Assembly (NCBI GenBank): GCA_023014365.1
Contig: JAEBUN010000039.1
Coordinates: 124,001-188,000, forward strand
Length of the DNA: 64,000 bases
Origin: Lepiota brunneoincarnata
Lineage: Eukaryota > Basidiomycota > Agaricomycetes > Agaricales > Agaricaceae
Direction of reading: 5' to 3'
Shown: positions 10,102 through 22,228 of the stretch, one piece after another
How positions within the stretch are numbered: position 1 is the stretch's first letter
Layout: each line of letters begins with the position of its first letter
Translations under genes and position numbers: made by a program
The notes under the pieces: model-generated
What the model saw: the letters and a program-made list of their open reading frames with translations, nothing else
Databases searched by the model: none
Told to the model about the DNA's origin: nothing

Positions 10102-11394
10102 GCGGTTACAGGGGGTCAAAGCTCATATCTAATCCATCGATTGGGCGTCAATTCCAGCATTATCGCATTAGCCCCGCACACCTGAGACCTGCCAGAATCG
10201 GTCCTATGGATAGGAGGTACAAAAGAATAGTTATAAGAATCAGTTTCGTTTGTACACTCGGTACCCATCACGTGTTTTAGAATCGAGTCTGTCACAATTA
10301 GGGGTGCCGAAGTTCGGTTCAGAACTTTGGTTCGAACCTGAACCTCCTGAACTGAACCTAAAAGTTCAGTCCAGTTCAGGTTCAGGTTCAGCCCCTGGCC
10401 TGTTGGTTCGGTTCACGGTTCAGGCTCAAAAATGATGGGCCTGAATGCGTCCGAACGCGTTCGAATGCGTTCGAACCGATAAGTTAGAGCCTCGCAGTAA
10501 ATACAACAATTTACAACAATTTTCCCAGTAGAAATGGGAAGATTGATGTATATCTCGGGGACGACTGCAGGGATCAACAAGCGGTCTTCGCTGTTCGACA
10601 GCCCCTGCTGACACCCTTGAACGCACCACTTTATGCCCCAATTGACCCACCCCTTCCCTCGTCATCGCTGTCAACATTGCCTAGATTCATTCCTCATTTT
10701 GTAATTTCACACTGCACCATTCCTCTCATTACTACCACCGTTCGATGCGCATCTTTAAGGGCTTTCCAACGCCATATTGCACATCCTGGGAAACACTCTT
10801 TCAGTGAAGTAAAACACGTTTTCCTGGCTGATCATTATCCCCACACAGATGTCTCTGTTCTAGGGCCATTTCTCAACCCCTTGGGATACAGTAACTTACA
10901 TCTGGAAGGTCTCTCCTGTGCCTTTCCAACAAGCCCACTCACGTCTGGTTGCGCTTGGTGGTTGTCTCACAAATTGAGGATCTTTGTTGTCTCATCACTT
11001 TCCCTCCTTGCAGGGCTTCTGGGCCCACTGCCTTGCTTCAACATGCTTGGGCTTATCTTTTTTATGTTGGAAATAAAAACCAATTGTGAGTGTCATGGTG
11101 CACAGGGGGTCCAAGCATTGACTGCTTGTCCCTATGATCACCCACCTCCCTGTGGTTTGGCTCCTGAGCATTTTATTTCTCTCATCCTCTATGTAAAAGG
11201 TAGCCAGCATGCCAGGATAGTTATCAACTCATTCTATTGGTCTGGCTTTACTTTAAATACCATAGCAAGAATCCCCTGTAGTCTCAATTCTCACAGAATC
11301 ACAATACAAGTTTCTGAGGCTGTAAGTAGTCTTTATCACTTTCCTCTCATGACTATTATGTACTTATGTTGTCTGTAGAACAATTACTTGTCTT
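10102..11394. other. No gene; inverted flank copy and unknown DNA
   Basis: Bases 10170-10300 are the reverse complement of 44130-44260 (shared strings around aaaacacgtgatgggtacc and ggaccgattctggcaggtctc), marking an inversion breakpoint between the kinase upstream flanks of cassettes A and B. Bases 10480-11390 have no recognisable gene. A long + frame at 10617-11378 has no ATG start, no motif and no paralog. Confidence 0.5.
10305..10480. repeat. Degenerate GGTTCA/GAACC short tandem repeat
   Basis: Many copies of ggttc/gaacc in both orientations (ggttcaggttcaggttcag, tgaactgaacct), ending in a repeated 'gcgttcgaa' motif. It looks like a low-complexity minisatellite; no coding sense. Confidence 0.6.
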
Positions 11395-11579
11395 CTGGGG
11401 ATTCCATGATTGACTGTGTGGTTAAACCAAATGACAGTCTTGTAATATATGTGGGAGATGTGCCTGGATAGTCCAGTGCACAATTAGGGTAGAATTTGTG
11501 AGTGAATGAAGTGAAGGTACAATGACGGACGTTGTCACATTGTGACTCATTGAGCGGGTGCATGACGTCATGTATCTTT
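11395..11579 (+). repeat. Dispersed repeat, left half (split by copia)
   Basis: It begins TGATTGACTGTG.GGTTAAACCA and is related to 26816-26930 and 27394-27500. Its right half continues after the copia element at 16525, where a diverged copy of the 'acattgtgactcattgagc' segment recurs. The copia element therefore landed inside a short tandem duplication within this repeat. Confidence 0.55.
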
Positions 11580-11884
11580 TGTAGAATAACTAGAACTCAG
11601 TAGCTCGTAATGTGAGTACTATATATTCTATACCTGTAGAATAACTAAGACTAACATAGGCATAAGTATCATAGTGGGAAAAACATGAGAAGACTCTACT
11701 CACCTCAGTAGCTCGTAACGCGAGTACTGAGGTGTCTAACGGCAGGCTGGTAGGTATATACACTACTGACGAATATCCATAAATGGGCAGAAACATGCCC
11801 AGTGTCGACAAACAATGTACAAACAAAAGAATCCCTAAACGGGATATGTCGCGGAAAGCTTGACATGAGCTTGCTAGCTCAACA
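11580..11884 (-). repeat. Copia 3' LTR (305 bp)
   Basis: TG...CA ends; contains two internal copies of 'tagctcgtaa.g.gagtact'. It is the 3' LTR because the element reads on the - strand. Confidence 0.92.
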
Positions 11885-11893
11885 CTCCCCCTC
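11885..11893 (-). promoter_or_regulatory. Copia polypurine tract
   Basis: GAGGGGGAG directly abuts the 3' LTR and overlaps the terminal TGA codon of the polyprotein (11892-11894). Confidence 0.85.
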
Positions 11894-14800
11894 AAGCCAT
11901 GACGAGTCCGAGGGCCTGAGCAAAATGCTTGACTTTAGGCGAAGGTAATGCCTTTGTAAACATGTCAGCAATCATTTCATGTGTGGGGCAGTATACAAGC
12001 CTCAGCTTGCCCTCCTCAATCACCCATCGAATGAAGTGGTATCGGACATCAATATGCTTTGTCCGGGCGTGGTACTGGTGGTCCTTTGTGAGGGCGATGG
12101 CTGACTGGTTGTCGGAGTGAAGTGTTGTGGGGGTGGGGTCTTCTGCAAAGACCTGGGAGATGAGGGAGCGAAGCCATAGGGCTTCCTTGGCTGTGTGCGT
12201 CGCCGCCACGTATTCAGACTCTGTAGTAGACAGGGTAACTAGCTCTTGATGCTTTGCACTCCAGGAGACAGTGCTGCCGTTGATGAGAAATGCATACCCG
12301 GATGTGGCCCTCTTATCTTCGGCCATATTTCCATCTGCATCTGCGTATCTCTCTAGACTCCCCCTAGAAACTCCATATGTGAGTTTTAGCCCTCGCGTGC
12401 CCTTGAGATAGCAAAAAATTTGCTTTACGGCCTCCCAGTGAGCAGGGCCTGGGTTCCTGGAGAATTTTGAGACAACCTGCACAGCGTATGCGATATCTGG
12501 CCTTGTGCCAATCGCTGCATACATTAGTGTGCCCACAGCCTCCTGGTATGGGATTCTGACCATAAATGTGATCTCGGCAGTCGTTTTCAGGCTATGTTCT
12601 GAGGTAAGTCATGTGGAGGGGTCCATGGGGATTGTCACTGGTTTTTGGTCTTCGAAACCAAAATGGCGGAGCGAGGACTCTATGTAGGAGTCCTGGGACA
12701 TGCTGAGGGTGTTCTGCTCACGTACGCGAGCTATCTGGATGCCTAGTAGCCAGTGGATTTTGCCCAAGTCAGTGATCTCCACATATTCGGAGATCCTTGT
12801 TTTCAGCCAGACAATGAGAGTGATATTGGTGGCTGCAAGAGTGCAGTCATCAACGTGAACGGCGAGGATGGTGAGGTCTGGCTCATCGTGTTTGAAGAAG
12901 ACACACTGGTCAACTTCACAGCGCGTGAAATCAAGGTTGCTGACCAGGATCTCACATAATCGTTGATACCATCGACGACCCGACTGTTTTAGGCCATAAA
13001 GGGTCTTCCTCAACTTGCACACTTTCCCAGGGTGTGCAGGATCCTCAAACCCGGGTGGCTGGCACATATATATGGTCTCGTCCTCACTGAGGACACCGTT
13101 CAGGTATGCTCCCTTTATGTCGATCTGGTGGATCTCCATGTCTCGATCTGCTGCAATTGCCAGGATTGTTCTAATCGATGGGAGCTTAGCAACAGGTGCA
13201 TACGTATCAAAATAGTCCACACCAGGGACTTGGGAGAAGCCTTGTGCTACAAGGCAAGCCTTGTATTTGACCATGTTCCCACTAGCGTCCTTCTTGGCCT
13301 TGAAGACCCACTTGGATCCAACCTTGTTTATGCCCTCTGGGGCATCCACTAGCTCCCAGGTTCCTGCTTTCTGGAGTGTGTTGAGCTCCTCGCAAATTGC
13401 TTGCTCCCATAGGTGCCAGTCTGCTCGTTTTCGAGCTTCTTTTAGGTTTCGAGGCTCTAGTGCCTCAGCCTCTGCCATCTCTGCAGCGAAAATGTGGACT
13501 TCCTCCCACTCGTTTGCCTCTACAGCTATGACTGCACAACCTTCTTGAAGGTCTCGAGCTTTCTGGCTTGGCATTCAAGTACGTTGGGGATGGGGTGTAT
13601 GGTAGGCATTTTCGGCAGTGTCTGGTTGCTCTATATGTTTTGTTGAGGAGTTCTCTGGGGCTAGGGCTTGGGGTGTCGCTGTCGCATTCGTTGTTGCAGC
13701 AGGTATGTTTGCCTCTGTGGTCTCGTTTGCTGGTATTGATGTTACTCTCTCCCCCTCGAGACTAGCAGTGGCGACATGGCCCTTTATATATCGAATATTT
13801 CGCTCGACGGACACTTTTCAAGTGTCAGGCCACCAAATTCGTACACCATTGCTGGTCTCATCAAAAACCAGCCATCGTCCCTCCTTTGCCCTTGCTGACA
13901 GCTTGTTACAATCCTCTACTCGCACCCACACCTTCTCTCCAAACTTGTGGACCTCTGACATGTCAGGTTTACGACCGTGGACCATTTCATATGGTGTCTT
14001 TCCATCGAGGGCCCTTGTACTGGTTTGGTTCATGAGCCAGATTGCATGTTTGGCTGCCTTGCCCCATAGATACCGGGGAAGCTTGCTAGCATGGAGGAGT
14101 GCTCGGACACACTCGAGGATGGTCCGATGTCACCGTTCTGCTACACCATTGTGTTGTGGAGTGTCATGGACGGTGAGCTTTTGCTTAGTCCCTCACAATT
14201 TCAAATACTCTTTGAAATCCTTACTAGTGTACTCGCCACCACGATCCGAATGAAGGCATTTGATCTGAGCTTCGTATTGAACTTTGCACCAGACATCAAA
14301 TGCTTGGTAGGTTGCAAACACATCGGATTTGTTTGTTAGCAGCTCGAGATGGGTATATCGTGACCAATCGTCAGTGAAGGTGGCATAGTAGCTCTTCCCC
14401 CTTCACGTCTGTACTGGTGCTGGCCCCCACACATCGCTGTGGATCTCTTGGCTGAATTCTGTTGCTTGATCACCTGTTCGCTCTTTTGAGATGGGCTTCC
14501 CGGTGAGTTTTGCATAAGCGCATGACTTGCACTCAATGGGAGTATTTGCTGATAGTCTTTCGAGGTTTACACCAGTTATCATTTGTCCCTCAACAAGTTT
14601 TTGGGCAATCTGGGGTGAGATGTGTTCAAGGTGGTGGTGTAGCTGGTCTAGGGACATCGGTTCATCGATGGTATTTGCTTCTACATGTCCTTCTGCTGTC
14701 TCAAATCTGTACAGCCCTCTCTCAGAACGTGGTACCTCAGCAATCTTCTTCCCTTTTGCGTTGTGGATAGTGCATCGTCCCTCAGCAAATTTTGTTGTTA

Positions 14801-16139
14801 TGCCTTGTTCATCTAGCTTCCCCACTGATACAAGAGTGTATCCGACTTCGGGTGCATATAGGACATCTGATAGATATATGCTTGTCATTTTGGCACCATT
14901 TGGTAGGTCCACTATCATGCTTCCCTTGCCTGTAGCACTGAATTGCTGCTTGTTTGCAGCTCATAGTGGCTTTGATTCAATTGTTTTGAAATCATGGAAG
15001 GCTTCACGGTATGGGGATATGTGCCTTGCGGCACCGGAGTCGATGATTATGATATGGGGTGGGTGTTCCTCTGACTGAGCTGCAATTGGCATCTCATCAC
15101 TTTCATCTGTGAGGGCGCATTCATCGTTTTGTTCCCCACAGGTTGGGAATATGTCTGGTGAGGTAAGGTTGTCCTCGTCACCCAGGGTCTCTGTTTCCAC
15201 GAAAAAGGCTTCATCATCCGTTGCGACAGCATTGGCCTCCTGCCCCTTTGGGGCACTAGCTGGTTGTTTCTTTTTCTTTGGTGGTTTCAGACAGTCCGAT
15301 CTCCAGTGGCCTTTCTTGTTGCAGTTAAAGCATTTTCCAGGTGGTTCCTTTGTCTCCCATCTAGGCTTCTTGGGACCATGTTCTACTGCCATAGTGTCAT
15401 CCCCCTCCAAATTCTTTGGTTTAGCCTTGGAGCTGGAACTTGACCCATGTGACTTCCATGAGCGTAGGCGATCCCATTCATCACACAACATGGTGACTAA
15501 CATATCGGGGTGTACCGTGCCTCCTATGATTTTCGCTGCAGATAGCTGTGATGATGCAAAGTTTGCAAGTTGGAAGGGAAGTGATCGAAGTATTGTGCTT
15601 CGGTAGTCATCATCATTGATTGTTATTCCCATCGCGTACAGCTCTGCTCTCCTGGTCCTCAGATCATTTAGGAACATCCTAACGTCACCATCCTTGGGAC
15701 ATCTGGACTCCAAAAACTTTGCCTGCATCTCCATTTGGTTGAAAGCCCCTTGGTATGTGAATTCTTGTACTACAGCATCCCAGACTTCCTTGACATAGTT
15801 GAAACTCTCCGTCATTATCAGGATAGAGTCTGGTAAACGTTGCGACAGCAGGGAACGCGCTATATCCTCATTTCTGTCCCATTCTTGGATGTCTGCATCC
15901 GTTCCTACAGGGACTGTGGGGGTAGTGCTCTTTGCTTTGCCTTTGTCGATGGATGGGGTACCGGGAGGGGTGGTGGATGAAGTGGTAAGGGTGGGATGTG
16001 GCTTGCTTCCATCAAAGTGACCCCATAGTCCTTTTCCACGTATGACGGTACGGAAATGCACAGAGAATATTAGCCAGCTTGTGCCTTGGGGGTCAAGGGG
16101 TGGTACAGAGGTGGAGAGGTTGTCGTTTATGGTGTTCAT
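11892..16139 (-). pseudogene. Copia gag-pol polyprotein with seven TGA codons
   Basis: From ATG 16139 the same frame runs 1,415 codons to the TGA at 11892-11894 with no frameshift. Domains in order: Gag; CCHC knuckle CFNCNKKGHWRSDC; protease IDSGAARHIS; integrase (HHLEHIS, CKSCAYAK, HSDVWGP, then TVHDTPQHNGVAER); reverse transcriptase (DIKGAYLNG, LYGLKQS, VHVDD in place of YVDD); RNase H (SWSAKHQ, TESEYVA, HTKHIDVRYHFIR). Internal TGA codons lie at 14961-14963, 14403-14405, 14193-14195, 14130-14132, 13818-13820, 13575-13577 and 12609-12611. Most sit where relatives carry arginine, as expected if CGA became TGA. No TAA, TAG or indel interrupts the frame. Copia proteins form a virus-like particle and carry out reverse transcription and integration. 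Confidence 0.92.
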
Positions 16140-16187
16140 GTTGTGTATGACGCGTTGTAATGAGTGTTAGAAAATTTTTTTTGGGTT

Positions 16188-16200
16188 GGGGCCCATAACC
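16188..16200 (-). promoter_or_regulatory. Copia primer-binding site (half-tRNA-iMet type)
   Basis: GGTTATGGGCCCC immediately follows the 5' LTR on the element strand. It resembles the Drosophila copia site that pairs with the anticodon-stem half of initiator tRNA-Met rather than its 3' end. Confidence 0.75.
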
Positions 16201-16524
16201 TGTAGAATAACTAAGACCCAGTAGCTCGTAACATGAGTACTATATATTCTATACCTGTAGAATAACTAAGACTAACATAGGCATAAGTATCATAGTGGGA
16301 AAAACATGAGAAGACTCTACTCACCTCAGTAGCTCGTAACGTGAGTACTGAGGTGTCTAACGGCAGGCTGGTAGGTATATACACTACCAACGAATATCCA
16401 TAAACGGGCAGAAACATGCCCAGTGTCGACAAACAATGTACAAACAAAAGAATCCCTAAACGGGATATGTCGCGGAAAGCTTGACATGAGCTTTCTGGCT
16501 CGACATGAGCTTGCTAGCTCAACA
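16201..16524 (-). repeat. Copia 5' LTR (324 bp)
   Basis: Same sequence as 11580-11884 apart from substitutions and an extra 19-nt 'gacatgagctttctggctc' duplication near one end. Confidence 0.92.
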
Positions 16525-16745
16525 TCTTTACATTGTGACTTGTTGAGCAGTTGTGTGATGTTGTGTATCTTCCCTTCCCCAATCATCATCGATGTCCAAT
16601 CCAGGCCATCCATCACCCACACTGGCCTTCACGATACCAGTGTGTTGGATTATCCAAACACTGTTCTCAAGATGTACATGCAGGGCTTTGTGTATTGGAT
16701 TATCCAAGCACATTGTTCTACCCACCATGATGTAGGAAGATGGAG
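16525..16745 (+). repeat. Dispersed repeat, right half
   Basis: Continuation of the repeat broken by copia. It contains two ttggattatccaa palindromes (near 16644 and 16693), matched by two similar ones near 27664 and 27712 in the second copy. Confidence 0.5.
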
Positions 16746-17436
16746 TCCGAAGGGGTTGTAGTGAAGGATCCACATGAGGCCTTGGGGGTTGTTACAGTCA
16801 TGGAGGTATGTAATTGCTCTCTGATTTGTGACACTATATCCTTATTTCTTAGGAACCAGGTTGTTGAGGTCTTGTGGACACAGATATACTGGTGAGTGTA
16901 TTGTAGTAGTATACAGAAGTAGAATAAACTACTACTACAGATCCTGTACTGAACACCAGAAGCGCCTGGATTTTGTGGCGATTGGTGCAGTGGCATGCAG
17001 CTCCTGAAGGTCTCCTATTTGTTTCTAGCCCTTAATGGTTACTGTGAAGAATGTGAAAAACTCCAGCTTAAAACAGCTGAAAATAGTTTGCACGAAGAGA
17101 ACCAGGACCACTTGAGAAGTTCCTGGTCCTGACGTCAATACTTGCACTATGTTCTGGACCTTTTCCCGGTTACTAGGTGCCTAGGGTGTGTTATCCCACA
17201 ATATTATTTCAGAGGGTTCAATGCGTACTGACCCCTGTATTGATTGACCAGACCTTTATTTGTGCTGTTCCCATGCCTTTCTTCCCTTCAACCCGGATGT
17301 TCCAGTTGCAACAAGGTACCTATTTCCATACTGATGTGCCTTAATTACATGTTAATAGCAGACCAATGTAGTTCAAGGGGAACCTGTACTTACTGCCACA
17401 ACCTGCACCATCTTTTGACTCTTGTTCTCGCATTGC
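16746..17436. other. No gene recognised
   Basis: AT-rich sequence. Bases 17244-17436 may include further decayed 3' exons of the WD40 gene on the - strand, but no repeat motif could be confirmed. Confidence 0.4.
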
Positions 17437-18555
17437 TTGGTTCATAGTAGCCCAGTCCTGATGTTCAGCCAATGTGGAAGGTCATGGGGCTTGAACTCCT
17501 TGCCGCTACTCAGAACCTGGGCACATCCACTGTCACTTCCAATGACAATAGCTTGGTTATCTAGTGCAAAAGAAACCAGAAAAGGTACCCCTTCTTCAAC
17601 ATTTCAATGGAAGGATTTAATCGGAACTTGAACAGGCATCTGTGTGGGTGGTAGCACGTACAAGCTTACTTCTTTCTCCAAAGTTGAGACAACCAATGTC
17701 TCCCCATTAGGAGCCACAGCCATATGATTGCTAATATGAAAAATTAGTTATGTCCTCGTGCAGTAACTCATCCTTACATTCGCAACCCAACCCTTGTTGA
17801 CCATCTTTGGGCCCAGGGATTTACTCTGAAAGATCCACTATACCATATATACTTTGAGCGGCTCAGAAACCTGGGTATTGGGTATCTTACACTTCATGTG
17901 ACTTGAGGAAACACACCAGCAACTTGTCACCATTGTTCAAAAACCCAAGTTCCTGCAGTATGTAATTCTCTTCAAATTGCTCATTTGCGATCTTGACAAA
18001 TGTATCTAACCTAATGTTAATGGGTTGTTTTAGTGGTGTAACAATATATCTGACCTTGGTCATATATCTCATATACCTTGATTCCACCCTGCGAAACTGT
18101 TGCAATGTGCCAATGATGAGGGTAAAATGCAAGCTCCTCAATTTGATCACTGAAGGTTTCTTGGCTGCTGCAAATTTTATACTTCTGGTTGAACATCAGA
18201 ACCCTTTCACCTGTCAACCTCTCTCACTTACCTGCAAAGGTGAGGCTTCCCTTTGGCACAAAAATAATGCCCCATCTGTGCACCCAAATACAAAAGTTGC
18301 TGATACATCTTGTGAGCTCAAAGGTGTCCATATTGCAGAGCAGATTCCACCATGCAAAGGGACGTTCATCTTTTGGCAGCCTTCCCTCTTGAGGTCCCAT
18401 ATGGCAAGTATTGCATCGTCTCCTGTGATATGAGCTGACTTGTGACATATCATTAGGAGCCACCTACCCCCACTCAAGAGCTTTGAACAATCAGGACTGA
18501 ACTTGAGTGTATTAATGGCATGTGTGTGACAGTTTAGGCTATGGATCAACTGCAA
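17437..18555 (-). pseudogene. WD40-repeat protein remnant, left copy
   Basis: Exon-sized - strand pieces encode WD40 blades. The first has NTLKFSPDCSKLLSGG and, after a short intron, DDAILAIWDLKREG and CSAIWTPLSS. The next has IEELAFYPHHWHIATVSQGG and IKVYEIYD. Near 17440-17700 are VVSTLEKEVSLYVLPP and FALDNQAIVIGSDSG, with an in-frame TGA between them. WD40 proteins are beta-propeller scaffolds. No start or complete frame is visible, and the right copy (22229-23490 +) matches it blade for blade in opposite orientation, so both seem to be relics of one gene family. A heavily spliced live gene is not fully excluded. Confidence 0.7.
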
Positions 18556-19167
18556 ATGGTCACTTTTGGTTAATGGATGTTATGGGATTAGGGATGTTTG
18601 ACTCACGGTAGACTTCAGCTGCATTCTGTTGGTGATTGAGGTTTGAGCGGTAGAGCAAAATTGGCTAGTTTTGGATGCACTCTCTGTGGTCAACCCCCTT
18701 ATAACCTGCTCCCCATTGTCCATGCCAACCGAATGCTATTGTACAGTGAGCAACCTTTTGTTACATTGTTTCTTTTCTATATTCATTCCCTCCCTGTTAA
18801 GGTAGAGTTCAAGTGCAAATGGGGCCATCACATGTTTTGTGACCATCTGTGACACCACCAAGTGTTGGCACATCGATACTAGTAAGATGTTTTGTTCTCA
18901 ATCAGGCTCTGAGGGAATATTTGAAAAGACAATTGCCATCAACCCAATTAGTTTTAACTATGCCTTAAAATGTGGAGATTGTGAATTTATGTTTTCTTTC
19001 AAATTGTCACATTTGTATCATGTGATACTCTCTTCTGCAATACTTTGTCTTATAGCTATTCATTGTCCAGTTATAGGACAATTGTTATTGATCATGCTCT
19101 CCTTTGTCTCCCCACAATAGTGCAATGACCTTTAAAAAGCTGTCATGAACATTTGACCACCACACCC
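18556..19167. other. No gene recognised
   Basis: Intergenic sequence between the left WD40 remnant (- strand) and the orphan gene (+ strand); the two are divergent. No core promoter element stands out. Confidence 0.4.
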
Positions 19168-21200
19168 ATGATGCAACCGAACTCCACTCCCAACAGCTCT
19201 GCTTGCCCTGCTGAGACAAGGCAAGTAACTTCTTCTTTTGACCCTTCTCTATTAACATCTGGCTGTAGTGTGACTACTAGTGATAATGCTATGCTGACTA
19301 CAGGAGTGTCTGGCTTAGACTGTGACGTGGACATGGAAGCCCTGGAAGGATGCTGGGTAAGTAAGTTACCTATGGCATCATGTACAGTTCTGATAGTTTT
19401 TGACAAGTCTCACGTTACAGGTGGGACAGATCACTCTAGCACACCAGAACAACCATCCCTGTTGTCTGGGAAATCTAACTTGCCAAATCCTGCTCAGGAG
19501 GTACATTCCTGAGCTTATGCGTATGTTCAATTGGTCACCAGTGTTTAGTCCATCCCAATACCCTCTGAACTTGCTGTGAGTCTCCACCATCACCCTAATG
19601 TACAGAACACTCACAATTTTCTCAGGCCCTTATCCAAAATCCCGCCGTCTTACAAATCTTAGTACCATTAATTGTGGGTCCATTCACTCATTGGAAGTAA
19701 CCTCCAATAGCTTGGTTTGCAGGTGTCTGCTCACAACCAGCAAGTCAATCAAAATATCCCAGCTCTATCGGTAGGTGGATTGACTGTCCATGACTGTCAT
19801 CTGGTAACACTCTCATAGTCAAATCAGACACTAGCAATGACATCTGCCATTGCTTGCCAGGTGTCAGAGAGCCTTTCCCAGCAAATCAACAAGCAGGTAT
19901 GGCAGCAAGTTGAACATCAACTCCAGCGGCCCCCTCCAGAACCTCCTACTGTACACCATGCTGGGAAACCGCGATATAGGCAGAAACCCTCCAACAGTCC
20001 TAATCAAGATATCCTAATGGATGGATCTGATGGGCAAGCTTCCATCAAGGAAGGGTTGAAACAGACCCCAGCGGACCGACAGCTCAATGTGAGTAATTAT
20101 TACTACCTCCTGGTTGCCTTAACTAATAAGCTTTATTCAGAACGTGATCACAGGTTACGTCAAGGAGAAAATATCATGGTGTTTTCCTTGTGATACCATC
20201 CCACCCCCTCCATCTAGCACGGATTTCAGGAACTATCAGGATAGACAAGCAGGTTGTCCCAGCCCCACAGTTGATAACCCACAATTTGATTGGAATACTG
20301 TGTTATCAAATGGCTCCAAGTCTTGGTGGAACAATGATTTGCTTACACTACTCACCTGGGAGCTCCAGACTTGCACTCAGACTACCATACGAAATCTCTC
20401 AGCAGAAGGACAAGAACTTGGCACTTCACCCAGAACACTCAGATGCAGCAGCAAACCCAGAGAGCCGATATCCACCCCACATGATCTTCTTGACGTCAAC
20501 CAAGCAAAGATCACGCTTTCGGCACTGAAGCGAGCCCTTGAACAGCATCTGCAACACACAAGGACTACCTACCTTGATGGTCAGCCTCCGCCTCCAGGCT
20601 CTTCAGAGAGTCCAAGTCAAAAGGCAATGAAGGTGCAAGCCAAGCATGATCAAGCCAAAAAGCACAATCAGATCCTTGGATGCAGGAAAGGGGTATGTAT
20701 AGATTTGGTTCTTGCTACATGTTATACATGGCTTGACTTTTTGCAAGCTGTATCATCAGAGGAAGAATGTTGCTATGAATTGCAGAAAAGATAATCCCGA
20801 ATTTTGGGATCATGTTGACTCACTCCTTACAGAATTAGGGGATGGGGAGATGAGTGGTGATGAAACTGAGGTTAAGGCATATGGTACCCAGCACAAGGAA
20901 GTGCGGTGCATCAGGGCGAGTTGGTGGAACCCTGCCATTACCAAAATTCTTGACTTTGTTGATAGCACTGGGGATGGTAAGATCAAAACCATTGGCAACT
21001 CAAGCTATTTCCACCACAGGGAAACCAAATCAGACAGTGTTGATCCCAATGATTGCCTGAAGGGAGTTCCCACTCAACTCGCTGAGAACTATTATGATGA
21101 CCTCTGGCGGAATGGGCTGACTGAGGGACAGCGGATGTCTATTGAGTACACTGCCCAGAGGGCACTCCCTGAGCTGGTGTGTACCATTTTCTTCCTTTAG
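19168..21200 (+). CDS. Basidiomycete orphan gene with G-x-MS-x-DE motif, possibly decayed
   Basis: Several exon-like + strand pieces lie in order: a Ser/Thr-rich N-terminal piece from ATG 19168; 19837-20091 (QQINKQVWQQVEHQLQ, a possible coiled coil, then Pro-rich); 20142-20697 (KSWWNNDLLTLLTW ... LDVNQAKITLSALK ... KAMKVQAKHDQAKKH) after a clear 50-nt intron; and 20761-21177 (DPEFWDHV-like start, LGDGEMSGDETEV, IRASWWNPAITKILDFVD, GVPTQLAENYYDDLW). The last piece matches a pattern I recall from many agaricomycete proteins of unknown function, often found near transposons (L..LG.DGMSSDES, then W....L...ID). The 3' end at 21200 and the exon joins before 19837 are uncertain. Lying between mirrored WD40 relics, it may belong to a transposon. 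Confidence 0.55.
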
Positions 21201-22228
21201 CTGAATTTCTCACACCATAAAACAGCCACAGTTCAATCCATAGCACATGGCATTGTAGTCCCTTGCTGTATGGACTTTGTAATAATTTGATTTTAGCATC
21301 ATGTGTGACCTCTAGTTTATCTATTACATCGGCAATTCCAAAGCAAACCATGTATAAAGTCAATTGTCACCCAATTGTTGTGGTATTTATTTAGGATCGG
21401 ATACTGGTTATTTACCTATAGACATAGTTAGATCATATGATGCAGTCATTGAGCTATGTACCTCTTCGCAAACTATCTTGATCTTTTCTGAATTTTGTTT
21501 TATAAAAGGTTCATTAGGTTCTAGATGAGTGTTTATCGCTCTACGAACACACCCCTGCCAGGGATCAGGACATTTCAAACATGAAGCAAGATGTCTACCT
21601 GAACAGCCTTGTATGTCACTTCATCCCAAGCAAGTACTTCTCTCAATGAATATCCTCCCCTGCTAAGATGCCCCAGCTCCCCCCTTGGCTTCATCACAAC
21701 CTCACTTGTGATCCTCACAGGGCCTCCATTATCACTCCCTGTTCCAACTATTGGGTAGGTGGTCCTCAAGGATGCATGGGTTCTAGGGAATGCTGGTTCC
21801 GGGAATACGGTTTGTAGTGTTCTGAAACTTCTGGCCATGGTACATATGTATCACTAGCACCGACTTGCACTTGTATGTGTTGACTACAATGTATCCAGGT
21901 ATCCCATAACAACCTTATTGTTATCTGGCACCTTGTTCTTGCTTGTGACAACCGAGTGGGTGTCACAATAGTGACATACTGATAATAGTGACCATACTGA
22001 GCAGGTGTCACAATAGTGACAAAGACATTCTGAGTGGGAAGGAATGCAACAATAGACCAGTCAGGTATAAGTAACAGCCTTTATATTGCACACTTCTCAT
22101 CCACCAACCACCACTTCAATGGTTTCTCAAATACCACAGGTACAATATTCTGTTCTAGGATGGTCTTCTACAAGTCTAACAAATAGTGTTACTAGTTCTT
22201 TCTCAAAGATGTATTCTCTAGCCCTGAG
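21201..22228. other. No gene recognised
   Basis: AT-rich spacer. It contains a short direct repeat, 'ggtgtcacaatagtgacata' at about 21959 and again near 22005. No coding signal. Confidence 0.4.

Larger units (their letters stand above)
11580..16524 (-). mobile_element. Full-length Ty1/copia retrotransposon
   Basis: The two LTRs (11580-11884 and 16201-16524, both TGTAGAATAAC...CTCAACA) flank one gag-pol reading frame on the - strand. The target duplication is 5 bp, TCTTT, at 11575-11579 and 16525-16529. The primer-binding and polypurine sites are in place (see entries). The LTRs differ by a few substitutions and by a 19-bp duplication in the 16201 copy, so the insertion is not brand new. Coding capacity is lost through seven in-frame TGA codons only. 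Confidence 0.95.

Noticed and set aside
10617..11378. Long + strand open frame of about 250 codons
   Set aside because: No ATG at its start, no motif, no paralog, and low-complexity composition; not supported as a gene.
11892..16139. TGA recoded as an amino acid (selenocysteine or alternative code)
   Set aside because: Other genes here (PCNA, second cysteine-rich gene) use TGA as a stop, and the positions fit Arg; mutation is simpler.
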